A stretch of DNA of 61,730 nt from Opitutia bacterium UBA4506. Its GTDB lineage: Bacteria; Verrucomicrobiota; Verrucomicrobiia; Opitutales; Puniceicoccaceae. Under the pieces are notes generated by a model, which did no database searches, was not told the DNA's origin, and was given only the letters and a program-made list of their open reading frames with translations. Below are positions 8,641 to 17,383 of this stretch, one piece after another; within the stretch, counting starts at the first letter, position 1, and every line of letters starts with the position of its first letter. A program made the position numbers and the translations under genes. The stretch spans positions 1-61,730 of the forward strand of contig DGMY01000021.1 of the NCBI GenBank assembly GCA_002388665.1, in the 5' to 3' direction.

Positions 8641-9252
8641 ATGCTTCCCGAAGAAGATCAAGGCCTGGTTCTCATGGTCAGGGAAACAAAGGAGCGATTT
8701 TGGTCCGTTGCATTTTTCTCCCCAAACCGCGGTCTCTACTTCCCCCTCATTCGTCGCAGCAAGAAATGGTGTCCTCCGGATATCTTCGACACTGCGAACG
8801 CGCGCATATCGCAAGCGAAGCAAGGAGACCTAAATTTTCTTTCGGAGTACGAACCCATCCGTCGCCGCACCTCCATCGCGAGATCCTACCAGCGGTTTCG
8901 GATCGCCTCGCGGTTCGCTGACGTCCTCCGCCGGAACGCCCAGCATTTCCCCGACTCCTCCACCGCATTCCAGGCCTCTGAACGTCTATTCGACAGCCTA
9001 GAACAATCGCCAGCCCCGGAGGCCGCCTACTTAAAAACGATCTATCTTCTCGCGAAAACGGAAGGGCTTCCCGTCCGCGAGCATTGGGTCGACGGACTCG
9101 GGGAGCCGATGAAAAGCGACCTACAAAACATCATATCATCTCCCCTCGATCAGCAATCGGATGATCCAGACATGTTCCGCACTCTGACAGCCTCCTTGGA
9201 AAAATGGATGGAAGGGGAAGCCCACTTCCAAATCCCGCCGGGAAACATCTAG
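8641..9252 (+). CDS. Divergent RecO-like protein (uncertain)
   Basis: 203 residues. The N-terminal 60 residues look like a small beta-barrel (QGLVLMVRE, then VAFFSPNRGLYFPLIRR, which recalls the RecO OB-fold pattern). A helical domain follows (SYQRFRIASRFADVLRRN, then EAAYLKTIYLLAKTEGLPV, resembling the RecO pattern of a helix ending in the LxxLGYxP-like turn). No zinc-binding cysteines are present; the only cysteine is in KKWCPPDI. If this is RecO, it would act with RecF (encoded near 13.7 kb) in RecA loading. The similarity is judged by eye and weak. The start ATG at 8641 follows SUMT closely. The gene overlaps the convergent DUF423 gene by four bases. Confidence 0.5.
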   Translation: MLPEEDQGLVLMVRETKERFWSVAFFSPNRGLYFPLIRRSKKWCPPDIFDTANARISQAKQGDLNFLSEYEPIRRRTSIARSYQRFRIASRFADVLRRNAQHFPDSSTAFQASERLFDSLEQSPAPEAAYLKTIYLLAKTEGLPVREHWVDGLGEPMKSDLQNIISSPLDQQSDDPDMFRTLTASLEKWMEGEAHFQIPPGNI

Positions 9253-9644
9253 TTTTTTCCGCCCACGAGAAGGCGCAGGAAAAGTGCACCCCACCCTGCC
9301 ATCAATAACAGCCCCCCAACTGGGGTAACAGGACCAAGCCACCCAGGCCCACCCGCAGAGAGCGCGAAGATACTTCCCGAAAAAAGGATAGCTCCCGCAA
9401 ACATCAGCAACCCCGACAAGCGGAACGGCGCCAAAGTTCCCTCACGCAAATTCGCCAGCGCGAGAATAGCCAACACATGAAACAGTAGAAATATCACCGC
9501 AGAATTCCACGAACTCCGCTGCCCCTCTTCCACCAAAAACCCCTCCGGCGGGTGCGCCCCAAGAGCCCCCGCCAAAACTCCGCAAAGACCCAAAAGGCCC
9601 ACTACCGCCAAAACCAACCGGTCGCAACTTGCACAACATTTCAT
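9249..9644 (-). CDS. DUF423 family small membrane protein
   Basis: 131 residues with four predicted membrane helices. The family hallmark GALGAH is present near residue 27, followed by helices such as FLLFHVLAILAL and the C-terminal GPVTPVGGLLLMAGW. The function of this widespread inner-membrane family is unknown. ATG at 9644 is preceded by GGGAGG only one base away, which is too close. A TTG three codons upstream (9653) is therefore an alternative start. Confidence 0.88.
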   Translation of the reverse strand: MKCCASCDRLVLAVVGLLGLCGVLAGALGAHPPEGFLVEEGQRSSWNSAVIFLLFHVLAILALANLREGTLAPFRLSGLLMFAGAILFSGSIFALSAGGPGWLGPVTPVGGLLLMAGWGALFLRLLVGGKN

Positions 9645-9701
9645 ACCTCCCAAAGAAGCCCACCCGACCCGTAGACCGCGATCTCAAAATCCGCCTTCTT
9701 C

Positions 9702-9774
9702 CGCGTAAAGTTTTAAATGTCTGACCTATATGAACCAGCCTTCGCTCTCGTAAAGAATTTTATGTCTGACCTAT
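9702..9774 (+). repeat. Two direct copies of the TGTCTGACCTAT element
   Basis: Two imperfect copies lie in tandem. CGTAAAG, then a short T/A run, then ATGTCTGACCTAT occurs at 9703-9729 and again at 9750-9774. The core 12-mer also occurs at 59-70. The pair fills the gap before the TTG-started glycosyltransferase gene and may be part of its regulatory region or a small dispersed repeat. Confidence 0.6.
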
Positions 9775-9795
9775 TGATTCGGGGAGGGTTTCAGG

Positions 9796-11007
9796 TTGCC
9801 AAGCGACATCTTGCCGGAATTTTATAACACCTTCGCCAACCCGAGAATACCGATTTTGCCACCCAATCAACCAGGTCCTGAACGAATCACCTTCGTTACC
9901 CAAGAATTTCGGCCAAAGATCGGTGGTGCGGCGACTGTGGTTGACGAGATATCGCGGGCGACTCAACAGCTTGGCTGGGAGACGCGGATTCTTGCTCCCG
10001 GAACAAGCCACCCAGATGACGCCGACTCGCCAGTTCCCATTGAAAGAATGGGAACCCGGGGAAAACAAGACTGGCCGGACCGTCTCAAACTACTGCGCTA
10101 CCTGCGACAACGACCGCACCATGCCAAGGAGCGAATCGTTTGGGCTGAACCTGGATCCGTTCGGGCAGCGCTGTACCTCTGGGCCGGCCCTTCTCCGACA
10201 TCGACCCCGCCCCACATCATACTCCACGGAACCGAGATCCTGCGACTCACATCGCTCCCTCATCGACGCATACTCTTCCGGCGACTTCTCCAAAAGTGTG
10301 AGCGCATTCACGTCCTCTCGGATTATAACCGCCAATTATTACAGTCACGAATTCCCGGCCTGCGCACCCCGATCATCGTCGCCCCTGGCGCTCCCTCCCG
10401 CACTGGCATTGCAAACAGCGCGAGCGCGCGAAGCTCCGGCTCACAAGACAAACGAATCACTATCTTAACAGTGGGAAGGATTCATCCCCGCAAAGGACAA
10501 CTGGACTCCCTGAAAGCGCTGAGCCTCCTCTCCGAGAGCGACCAGAACCAAATACGATACCGCATCGTCGGCCCCAGCGTCAGGTCCAACTACCGGGAAC
10601 AGATTGTCCAATTGGCGAAGAAATGCTCATTCCCCGTCGAGCTGACCGGGCCTCTGAACGAAGAAGACCTGGAGAAAGAGTATGAAGCGGCCGACATATT
10701 TGCGCTGACCAGCCGGCAGACCAAAATGAGCGTGGAAGGGTTTGGCCTGGTTTACCTGGATGCATCGGCCCTCGGACTACCGGTGGTGGCGACAAGATCC
10801 GGCGGAATACCAGAAGCGGTAATAGAAGGAAAAAGCGGCCTTCTGGCCAGCGAAGGCAATATCACTGAGATCAGCGAATGCTTCGAGCGCCTGATTACAG
10901 ATAGCGCACTGCGCCGGCAACTCGGGGATCAAGGCATGCAACATGCTTCCAGCCAGAGCTGGATCAAAACTGCACAATCCTACTTTGGAAAACCGGAGTC
11001 AGACTAG
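9796..11007 (+). CDS. Family 4 (GT-B) glycosyltransferase
   Basis: 403 residues. The N-terminal donor-independent domain begins ITFVTQEFRPKIGGAATVVDE, with a glycine-rich loop. The C-terminal domain has ILTVGRIHPRKGQ and, near the end, the retaining GT4 pattern of a glutamate-centred EGFGLVYLDASALGLPVVA followed by GGIPEAV. It probably transfers a sugar from an NDP donor onto a glycan or lipid. The TTG start is supported by GGGGAGGG at 9781-9788, seven bases upstream. It stands alone, far from the main polysaccharide cluster, so its acceptor is unclear. Confidence 0.9.
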   Translation: MPSDILPEFYNTFANPRIPILPPNQPGPERITFVTQEFRPKIGGAATVVDEISRATQQLGWETRILAPGTSHPDDADSPVPIERMGTRGKQDWPDRLKLLRYLRQRPHHAKERIVWAEPGSVRAALYLWAGPSPTSTPPHIILHGTEILRLTSLPHRRILFRRLLQKCERIHVLSDYNRQLLQSRIPGLRTPIIVAPGAPSRTGIANSASARSSGSQDKRITILTVGRIHPRKGQLDSLKALSLLSESDQNQIRYRIVGPSVRSNYREQIVQLAKKCSFPVELTGPLNEEDLEKEYEAADIFALTSRQTKMSVEGFGLVYLDASALGLPVVATRSGGIPEAVIEGKSGLLASEGNITEISECFERLITDSALRRQLGDQGMQHASSQSWIKTAQSYFGKPESD

Positions 11008-11128
11008 ATCCTCACACGATTGTCACATTGTCACTGGACAATTGGCATCAAAAGTGCACTATACCGCATTCGAGCCGGGACTTACTTCCGGGTATCGAAA
11101 ACAAAACAACTAAACTAATCCAACTGAT

Positions 11129-11830
11129 ATGAACAAACTCAGCAAGATCCTGCCCGCCGCAGCTGTCTTCGCGACTGCCGCAATATCATCGGCATTCGCA
11201 CAGGAAGAAGAAGTAGAAGTAGAATCCTTCCCAATCGAAGGTAACATCGGCGTGACCAGCAACTACCTTTTCCGCGGTGTAACCCAGACCGGTGACGGCG
11301 CAGCGGTACAAGGTGGATTGGACTACGCTCACGACAGCGGCATCTACCTCGGTACATGGACGTCCAACGTCAACTTCGCTGGCGGAACTGAACTCGACGT
11401 CTACGGCGGTTACGCTGGTGAGATGGAAGAATTCGGTTACGACGTCGGAGTAGTCGGCTACCTCTACCCTGAAAAGGACGGAGAAGACGCTAACTTCGCA
11501 GAAGTATACCTGAACCTCGCTTACGACATGTTCGCGGCCGGTGTTGCTGTAACAGTTGCCAGTGAAATCGACGACGGCGCATTCGCAGCCGGCGACTTCT
11601 TCGTATACGTTGGTGGTGGTTACGACTTCAGCGATGACTTCTCAGCCAGCCTGACAATCGGTTACTACACCTTCGCCGAATCCAACGGCAGTGACTACCT
11701 CTACGGTCAAATCGACCTCACGAAGAGCACTGACTTCGGTGATTTCACCTTCACCTACTCTCAGGCAGAAGAATCTGATCTCGCGAGCGACGATCCTCTC
11801 TTCGTTGTCTCCTGGGGCATTGGATTCTAA
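11129..11830 (+). CDS. TorF family putative outer-membrane porin
   Basis: 233 residues with a cleavable signal peptide (AAVFATAAISSAFA, cut before QEEEVEVE). The N-terminal strand GNIGVTSNYLFRGVTQT is the hallmark of the TorF/Gcw_chp family. Alternating polar and aromatic strands continue to a C-terminal VVSWGIGF ending in Phe, as outer-membrane beta-barrels do. The protein is very acidic. The coding sequence uses a restricted codon set, suggesting high expression, and a strong terminator follows. The substrate is unknown. Confidence 0.9.
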   Translation: MNKLSKILPAAAVFATAAISSAFAQEEEVEVESFPIEGNIGVTSNYLFRGVTQTGDGAAVQGGLDYAHDSGIYLGTWTSNVNFAGGTELDVYGGYAGEMEEFGYDVGVVGYLYPEKDGEDANFAEVYLNLAYDMFAAGVAVTVASEIDDGAFAAGDFFVYVGGGYDFSDDFSASLTIGYYTFAESNGSDYLYGQIDLTKSTDFGDFTFTYSQAEESDLASDDPLFVVSWGIGF

Positions 11831-11852
11831 GAAATCTTAGACCATTTATCGG

Positions 11853-11885
11853 AAAGGCCGCGTCGCGAGACGCGGCCTTTCTTTT
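11853..11885 (+). terminator. Strong intrinsic terminator after the TorF porin
   Basis: The stem AAAGGCCGCGTC pairs perfectly with GACGCGGCCTTT around a GCGA tetraloop (11853-11880), and CTTTT follows. It lies 22 bases after the porin stop codon. Confidence 0.9.
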
Positions 11886-12014
11886 CCTCCGACTTCACAC
11901 ACTTCAACAAATCTTCCACCAAGAAGCGTGGTCAATTCGAGTGAATTTCACCGAATCCACGAAAAGCCATTGACATTCGGGTCTTCGGCCGTTTTCTTTC
12001 ACCGTTTTTCCACA

Positions 12015-12443
12015 ATGAAAACCACTTTAGCCAAACCTGCCGAAATCGAACGTAGCTGGTACCTGGTCGACGCGTCCGAAGAGACCCTCGGTCGTCTTGC
12101 AGTTCGCATCGCCAATGTTCTTCGCGGCCGCCACAAGCCTTCCTACACCCCTCACATTGATACCGGTGACTATGTCGTCGTGATCAATGCGGACAAGGTG
12201 CAGCTGACGGGTAAAAAGGAAGACCAGAAGCAGTACATGTTCTACACTGGCTACATGGGTAACGAGCACTACCGCAACGTTGCCGATTTCCGCGCCAAAC
12301 GTCCTGAGTTCATCATCGAGAACGCTGTTAAAGGAATGCTTCCGAAAAACAAGCTCGCTCGTGAGATGATCAAAAAGATGAAAGTCTACGCCGGCGAGGA
12401 GCATCCTCACGAAGCGCAGCAGCCTAAACCATTCTCTTTCTAA
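12015..12443 (+). CDS. rplM: 50S ribosomal protein L13
   Basis: 142 residues with the family features WYLVDASEETLGRLAVRIA, DYVVVINADKVQLTGKK and the C-terminal KAVKGMLPKNKLARE segment. It binds 23S rRNA early in large-subunit assembly. The ATG at 12015 matches the usual N-terminus (MKTTLAKP). The open frame continues upstream, but that part has no ribosomal similarity. rpsI follows after 18 bases, the conserved rplM-rpsI pair. Confidence 0.97.
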   Translation: MKTTLAKPAEIERSWYLVDASEETLGRLAVRIANVLRGRHKPSYTPHIDTGDYVVVINADKVQLTGKKEDQKQYMFYTGYMGNEHYRNVADFRAKRPEFIIENAVKGMLPKNKLAREMIKKMKVYAGEEHPHEAQQPKPFSF

Positions 12444-12461
12444 GCCCAATTCCTTCGATCC

Positions 12462-12854
12462 ATGAGTGAGACGACATTTACCGCGACCGGCCGTCGCAAA
12501 CGTGCATCAGCCCGAGTCCGAATTATTCCCGGCACCGGAAAGATCACCGTCAACGGCAAAACCCACGAGGAATTCTTCCCGACCGAGCAAGCACAACGCG
12601 CAGTCATGGATCCCCTCACAACCGCTGAGAAGCAAGATAGCTTTGATGTGATCGCCCGCGTAGCTGGTGGAGGGATTACCGGTCAAGCCGGAGCCGTTTC
12701 ACTGGGAATCGCCCGCGCACTTCAAAAATACGACGCAGAACTCCGCGCACCTTTGAAGAAGAACGGACTTCTCCGCCGCGACCCTCGCGAGAAGGAACGG
12801 AAGAAGACCGGTCAGCCCGGTGCTCGTAAGAAGTTCCAGTTCTCGAAGCGCTAA
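12462..12854 (+). CDS. rpsI: 30S ribosomal protein S9
   Basis: 130 residues. The N-terminal TGRRKRASARVRIIPG, the central VAGGGITGQAGAVSLGIARAL and the basic tail ending KKFQFSKR are diagnostic. The C-terminal tail reaches the P-site tRNA. The usual final Ser-Lys-Arg is intact. It is co-transcribed with rplM. Confidence 0.98.
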   Translation: MSETTFTATGRRKRASARVRIIPGTGKITVNGKTHEEFFPTEQAQRAVMDPLTTAEKQDSFDVIARVAGGGITGQAGAVSLGIARALQKYDAELRAPLKKNGLLRRDPREKERKKTGQPGARKKFQFSKR

Positions 12855-12912
12855 TTTTATTCAAATCGGGATCCCAGTGGGCCCCTTGGTTTCGCAGAAC
12901 GCGCGCAATGGG

Positions 12913-13686
12913 TTGACTGGACGAAGAAGTTCATATTTTTCGTCAAGACCCTTTCGAACACTGTGGAGCACGCTGTTAATCAGCGTGCTCTCGGTGTTTA
13001 TACTGTCTGCATGTAGCTCCGGCAACAGGCGAGTCTTTGAAGAGACAGACGAACCGGAGTACATTCGCGGGAAGAAGTTTCTGCGTCAGGGAGAAGAGGA
13101 ACAAGCGCTTTTGGCCTTTCTCCGCGTCATCGACATCCGGACGGACTCACCCGAATCCCACCTCGAGGCGGGCTTGATCTATCTGAACGAGATGAATCAG
13201 CCGATTTTGGCGATCTACCACTTCATGAAGTTTTTGGAGCTTCAACCAGATGCACTCCAGGCACCGGAAGTGGAAAGTCTGATCGATACCGCCAAGAAGG
13301 AATTTGCCCGGACCCTACCGGGGCGACCCTTCCAAAGTGGTGTTGAGCAGACCGATCTTCTTCAGGTCGTCGAACGACAACGTGAGGAAGCCAACCGACT
13401 CAAGGGGCGGATTAGCACACTGGAAAGAGAGAACCAAGAGCTCCGCCGGCGACTCGGCGAACTGTCGGCGCGAAACCAGTCAACCAACCCAGCTCAGAGT
13501 TCTGGTGGGACCGCAAACGAACAAGCTGTGTACGTAGTCCAACCGGGAGACACCCTCTCCTCGATCGCCCGAAAGGTGCTTGGCAGCAGTGCCCGCTGGG
13601 AGGATATCTTCCAATCGAACCGCGACCTTCTTCGCAGTCCGAACGATCTTCGTGTGGGCCAGGAGCTGAGAATCCCCTCAGAATGA
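12913..13686 (+). CDS. LysM-domain lipoprotein with TPR-like and coiled-coil regions
   Basis: With the TTG start at 12913 the protein has 257 residues. A basic n-region, a hydrophobic stretch and a lipobox LSAC (lipid-modified Cys) mark an envelope lipoprotein. Next come TPR-like helices (FLRQGEEEQALLAFLRVID, then AIYHFMKFLELQPDAL), a coiled coil rich in Arg/Glu, and a C-terminal LysM domain (YVVQPGDTLSSIARKVLG) that binds peptidoglycan. Other possible starts are TTG 12886 and GTG 12820, the latter inside rpsI; none has a clear ribosome binding site. The stop overlaps the recF start by ATGA. Confidence 0.85.
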   Translation: MTGRRSSYFSSRPFRTLWSTLLISVLSVFILSACSSGNRRVFEETDEPEYIRGKKFLRQGEEEQALLAFLRVIDIRTDSPESHLEAGLIYLNEMNQPILAIYHFMKFLELQPDALQAPEVESLIDTAKKEFARTLPGRPFQSGVEQTDLLQVVERQREEANRLKGRISTLERENQELRRRLGELSARNQSTNPAQSSGGTANEQAVYVVQPGDTLSSIARKVLGSSARWEDIFQSNRDLLRSPNDLRVGQELRIPSE

Positions 13687-14765
13687 AGATTCAATGCTGC
13701 AATCTGGAAAACTTTCGCAACATCGAAAGCGCCCGGTTGCGATTTGAAAGTGATCGAATTTTCTTCGTGGGCCTCAACGGACAGGGAAAATCGAACCTAC
13801 TGGAGGGCCTTGGATTGCTTCACGCCCTGCGATCTTTTCGCACCTCGGATTTGCGGCACATGATCCGCCGAAACTCCACTTCCACGCGACTCTTTTTCGA
13901 GATTGAAACCGCGCGAAGCACCCACGAAACCGCGCTAATCCAGATGAAGCGGGCCGGGGGAAGAGAAGTTGACCTGAACGGGTCTCGCTGCGCCTCGCTC
14001 GGCGAATTTCTTTCGCTGTTCCCGGCCGTCGTTCTCGCAACAGACGACGTCCAGATCATCCGAGGGTCGCCCAGCCTGCGCCGGCGCCTCATGGACCTGC
14101 ACTTCGCCACCTCCCGCAAAGGATACTACGATCATCTCCGAACATTCACTCGCGGGATCGCCGCCCGAAATCGGCTTTTAAAAACAGGAGGGTCCACTCA
14201 GCAGATCCAATCCCACGACCAGCCCCTAGCAGAATCCGCCGCGCAACTGCACCAGCACCGAATCGAGGGAACCGCGACCCTCGCCCCCCTCTTCAGTGAG
14301 ATCTTTGAAAAGATTTCCGGTGGCAAGGATGGTCCGGGGCTCAAGTTGCGCAGCTCTTTCCGAGAAGATACGGCCGAAGAGCTCCGGCTGAGCTGGAAAT
14401 CCAACCTGGAACGGGACCGGCAGATGGGATCGACCCAAACGGGACCACACCGCGACGATTGGATATTTTCTACCGACACCGGAAGCGCTCGCGACTTTGC
14501 TTCCGATGGGCAGCAGCGAAATCTGGCGATCGCGTTGAAGATCGCCCTGTTTCACGACCTCTCTCGCCATCTCAATGAGATGCCGGTCCTTCTGGCAGAC
14601 GATATTCTTGGCGAGCTCGATTCCTACCGGCGCAGGGCATTCTGGGAGAGCCTCCCCGAACACTGCCAAGTGTTTTCCACCGGCACCGAGTTCGAGCCCG
14701 ACAAGCATCCGGGATCGTGGGAGGTCTACACGGTGGACAATGGGACGTTCACCCGAAGCCTCTAA
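13683..14765 (+). CDS. recF: DNA replication and repair protein RecF
   Basis: 360 residues of the SMC-like ABC ATPase family. Walker A GLNGQGKS is at 30-37, preceded by LENFRNIESARLRF. The signature region reads SDGQQRNLAIALKIALF, followed by the Walker B-like PVLLADDILGELD. RecF helps load RecA at single-strand gaps with RecO and RecR. It is unusual that recF follows a LysM lipoprotein through an ATGA overlap rather than lying next to dnaN. Confidence 0.95.
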   Translation: MKIQCCNLENFRNIESARLRFESDRIFFVGLNGQGKSNLLEGLGLLHALRSFRTSDLRHMIRRNSTSTRLFFEIETARSTHETALIQMKRAGGREVDLNGSRCASLGEFLSLFPAVVLATDDVQIIRGSPSLRRRLMDLHFATSRKGYYDHLRTFTRGIAARNRLLKTGGSTQQIQSHDQPLAESAAQLHQHRIEGTATLAPLFSEIFEKISGGKDGPGLKLRSSFREDTAEELRLSWKSNLERDRQMGSTQTGPHRDDWIFSTDTGSARDFASDGQQRNLAIALKIALFHDLSRHLNEMPVLLADDILGELDSYRRRAFWESLPEHCQVFSTGTEFEPDKHPGSWEVYTVDNGTFTRSL

Positions 14766-14814
14766 CTGAGGTTCTCCTTTGATTTAAGCACAAAAGGCTG
14801 CTCTCATCGGCTGA

Positions 14815-15294
14815 GTGAAAGAGCTCTACGTAATTCGCCACGCAAAATCGGGCTGGGACCATCCTCATTTAAATGACTTTGATCGCCAACTGGAAGACCG
14901 GGGACTGCGCGACGCGCCGAAGGTAGCAAAATCATTGTCGCTCGAGTGGCCGGCCCCCGAAATGTTGCTGGTCAGTCCAGCAGTTCGCACCTATCAGACC
15001 TCCCAATTCTTTCGCCTCGAATGGGGACTTCCATGGGAGCGTTTCTTTCTATGCCCTGAGATCTATGAAGCGAATACCTCTACCCTCCTCGAGATCGTAA
15101 ACAAGGCGGCTTCCAAGGCCTCTCGAATCGCTCTAGTGGGTCACAACTTCGGGGTGAGTGATCTAGTGAATCATCTATGCGGATCCAACATCGAACTGAA
15201 GACCGCCTGTGCCGCACGAATCCAGACGGAGGGAGACCAATTTCTAAACGGCTGCGCAACATTAGCTGAGTACCGCAGTCCCAAACTCCTTTGA
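14815..15294 (+). CDS. SixA-like phosphohistidine phosphatase (histidine phosphatase superfamily)
   Basis: 159 residues. The catalytic RHAKSGW motif (Arg8, His9) is at the N-terminus and the second histidine sits in ALVGHNFGVSDLV. This short form matches SixA, which removes phosphate from HPt domains, although broader phosphatase roles are possible. The start is GTG at 14815. An HPt-like domain is encoded in this window at 4741-5883, but no direct link is shown. Confidence 0.87.
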   Translation: MKELYVIRHAKSGWDHPHLNDFDRQLEDRGLRDAPKVAKSLSLEWPAPEMLLVSPAVRTYQTSQFFRLEWGLPWERFFLCPEIYEANTSTLLEIVNKAASKASRIALVGHNFGVSDLVNHLCGSNIELKTACAARIQTEGDQFLNGCATLAEYRSPKLL

Positions 15295-15342
15295 TCGAAG
15301 CAGTCGCCGATCAATGAAATCCTCTGATCGACTATCCGCGCC

Positions 15343-16098
15343 CTAAAAACGCCGGCGCCACTTGGCAGAGTGCGCCACTGTTAGCTGATATTTCCGTTCC
15401 GTCTCGCGGATCAGAAATGGCATCGATCTTTCATCCAATAGTTCAAAATCCGGATCGAGAATCTTCTTCAGCACGTCAGCCGATTCCGCACCGTCAGCCT
15501 GTCCACCGATCCATTCAGAAGGGTCAGTGTGTTCCTGCATCCAGGTAAACGGTGAATTGAGGACCAGGAGACCTCCCGGCTTCACGAGCCTTGGCAGCTG
15601 AGCCAGAAACCGCCTTGGATGATGCAAACGACAGAGCAGGTTTGCCCCGAGAACCCAGTCAAACTCTCCCAGGTTTTCATCGATCTGGTGAGCATCGCCC
15701 ACCTGAAAACTCAGACGGGAAACATCTACACCCTCCGGTGCTTCCGCAGTGAACTCACGGGTTCGCTCGCCCTGCATCGGCAACTGATAATGCAACCTCC
15801 CCCCACTCTTCAACCGATTCGCGGTTGCGATAAACTTCTCAGAGTAATCGATACCCACGACCTCTTCACAGAATCGAGCCATCTCGAACGAGGAACGTCC
15901 GACCGCACAACCCACCTCGAGCCCGCGCGCGACCTTTTCGCGCGGAAACCTCTCCGCAATCAAACGCTCCGCATACGAAGTCGCCGTGCGCAGTGATGCT
16001 TCCCAAGGGAAGACCTCCATCGGATTCCCGTAGTGGAAGTGCAAATACTCCGCTGTGAGGCGGTCCGATTCATAGTCGACCGCATTTCCGGAACTCAT
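15343..16098 (-). CDS. Putative 4-mercaptohistidine N1-methyltransferase (OvoA C-terminal type)
   Basis: 251 residues. The SAM-binding motif LEVGCAVGRSSFEMA is at 60-74 and VVGIDYSEKFI follows at 80-90. The N-terminal YLHFHYGNPMEVFPWE and the C-terminal PFLIRETERKYQLTV are typical of the methyltransferase domain that finishes ovothiol A synthesis in OvoA. Here it is a free-standing protein. The sulfoxide synthase half is not encoded in this window. It lies 12 bases downstream of an M29-like peptidase gene in the same direction, so the two are probably co-transcribed. Confidence 0.82.
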   Translation of the reverse strand: MSSGNAVDYESDRLTAEYLHFHYGNPMEVFPWEASLRTATSYAERLIAERFPREKVARGLEVGCAVGRSSFEMARFCEEVVGIDYSEKFIATANRLKSGGRLHYQLPMQGERTREFTAEAPEGVDVSRLSFQVGDAHQIDENLGEFDWVLGANLLCRLHHPRRFLAQLPRLVKPGGLLVLNSPFTWMQEHTDPSEWIGGQADGAESADVLKKILDPDFELLDERSMPFLIRETERKYQLTVAHSAKWRRRF

Positions 16099-16110
16099 CT
16101 GAACCCCTCC

Positions 16111-17271
16111 TCAAATTGAGCTCACTTCTTCGCCCAACAGCTCCAAGATATAGGGAGCAGGGGTGTAATTCTCAAGAATCACAGTTTCGACGCCGTCTCG
16201 ATACATCCGCACCTGTTTCAATTTGATCTCCGGGGTTTTGTGCGGTGCATACAATACATCGTCATGCGAGGCGTTCTCACGATGCTTGAAAAGGTCGGGA
16301 GTCAAATGCCCCCCCAGATGGTCATCCCGACCTGTCGCGATATGACAGGTCCCCAAAATCTTTTCGTCCTGGATGTCGCGTCCCGAAAACGGAAGCCTCT
16401 GCGTACCGAAACCCAGCTCTCCCAGTGCCCCGGTCATGGGATCATCTGCAAGTTTGGCGTTGTGCTCCTCGATCAAAGAATAGTCGCCGTAGAGCAAACG
16501 GGATTTTACAATCTTGCCGTCTTCGACAGTCAAAAGACCCAAGGTCTCATCCTCATACTTAAACGGAAACTTTCCGCTGGCAGACCGTGGAACGAAATAG
16601 ACCTCCCCGGCCGGCAGATTAGCCACATCGGGCTTACCCCGAGGGCATAGACCATGGCTTTTCTGCGCTTCCTGCTGGTCAGTGTTGAGCGTCAAGGTGG
16701 TCACCTGGTTCTCCACCTCGAAATCAATTTCAAAACGATCTGCTCGGGTAAGACCCATACGCATTTTTTCTGCGTCTTCACTCACCTGATTGTAATCAAC
16801 CGCCAAGCCGGTTTCGACGATTATCTGGTTGAGCCCGTGTAGCGTAGCCCCTCGAAATCCAAAAATCTTGGCCTGCGCCGTCAATGGCGCGGTCGCCGAG
16901 AAAGTGGATACGGTTAAAATGATCTGGTAGTTGGGGTAGATATCCTTCTCGAGACTCAAATGGTTTCCAGCAGGGTCATAGCAATCATCCTCCATGTCGA
17001 GGTTGCTCCCGCCCGACTCCTTATAGGCGAAAATATCGCCACCAGTATAGTTTAGAGCCTCCAGATCACCGTTCTGAAACCCTTTGTAAAAGACCTCGTA
17101 TCCGTAGTTCTGAATCGAGAGCGATTCATCTGACAAAAAACGAAACTCCTCGATCTCTTTCGGGTCGGGCAAATCAATCAGAATGCATAGCTTTTCGCCC
17201 TGCCCCTCCCCAAAACAGGTGGTCATCAAGCGCTGAAGAGAAAAGGGAGGAAACTTCTCGTTATTGTACAT
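16111..17271 (-). CDS. M29 aminopeptidase-like protein
   Basis: 386 residues. Metal-ligand positions of family M29 can be traced: Glu in AGEVYFVP, Glu in GELGFGTQ, His in LGTCHIATG and the His-Asp pair in SHDDVLY. The DEKILGTCHIATGRDD block is typical. M29 enzymes are di-metal aminopeptidases of the cytoplasm. The N-terminal 150 residues are diverged from classical AmpS proteins. The tight linkage to the mercaptohistidine methyltransferase suggests that its substrate may be a histidine-thiol peptide; this is inference. Confidence 0.75.
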   Translation of the reverse strand: MYNNEKFPPFSLQRLMTTCFGEGQGEKLCILIDLPDPKEIEEFRFLSDESLSIQNYGYEVFYKGFQNGDLEALNYTGGDIFAYKESGGSNLDMEDDCYDPAGNHLSLEKDIYPNYQIILTVSTFSATAPLTAQAKIFGFRGATLHGLNQIIVETGLAVDYNQVSEDAEKMRMGLTRADRFEIDFEVENQVTTLTLNTDQQEAQKSHGLCPRGKPDVANLPAGEVYFVPRSASGKFPFKYEDETLGLLTVEDGKIVKSRLLYGDYSLIEEHNAKLADDPMTGALGELGFGTQRLPFSGRDIQDEKILGTCHIATGRDDHLGGHLTPDLFKHRENASHDDVLYAPHKTPEIKLKQVRMYRDGVETVILENYTPAPYILELLGEEVSSI

Positions 17272-17383
17272 AATTGATCAAAAAAGAAGCTTCCAACCTC
17301 TGATATGTCAAGGGGTCCGCGGAAAAAGATCCTTCGCATTTACTCATTGTCATCAGCCTCAAGCACCCTAAAGTAGTTAAATC

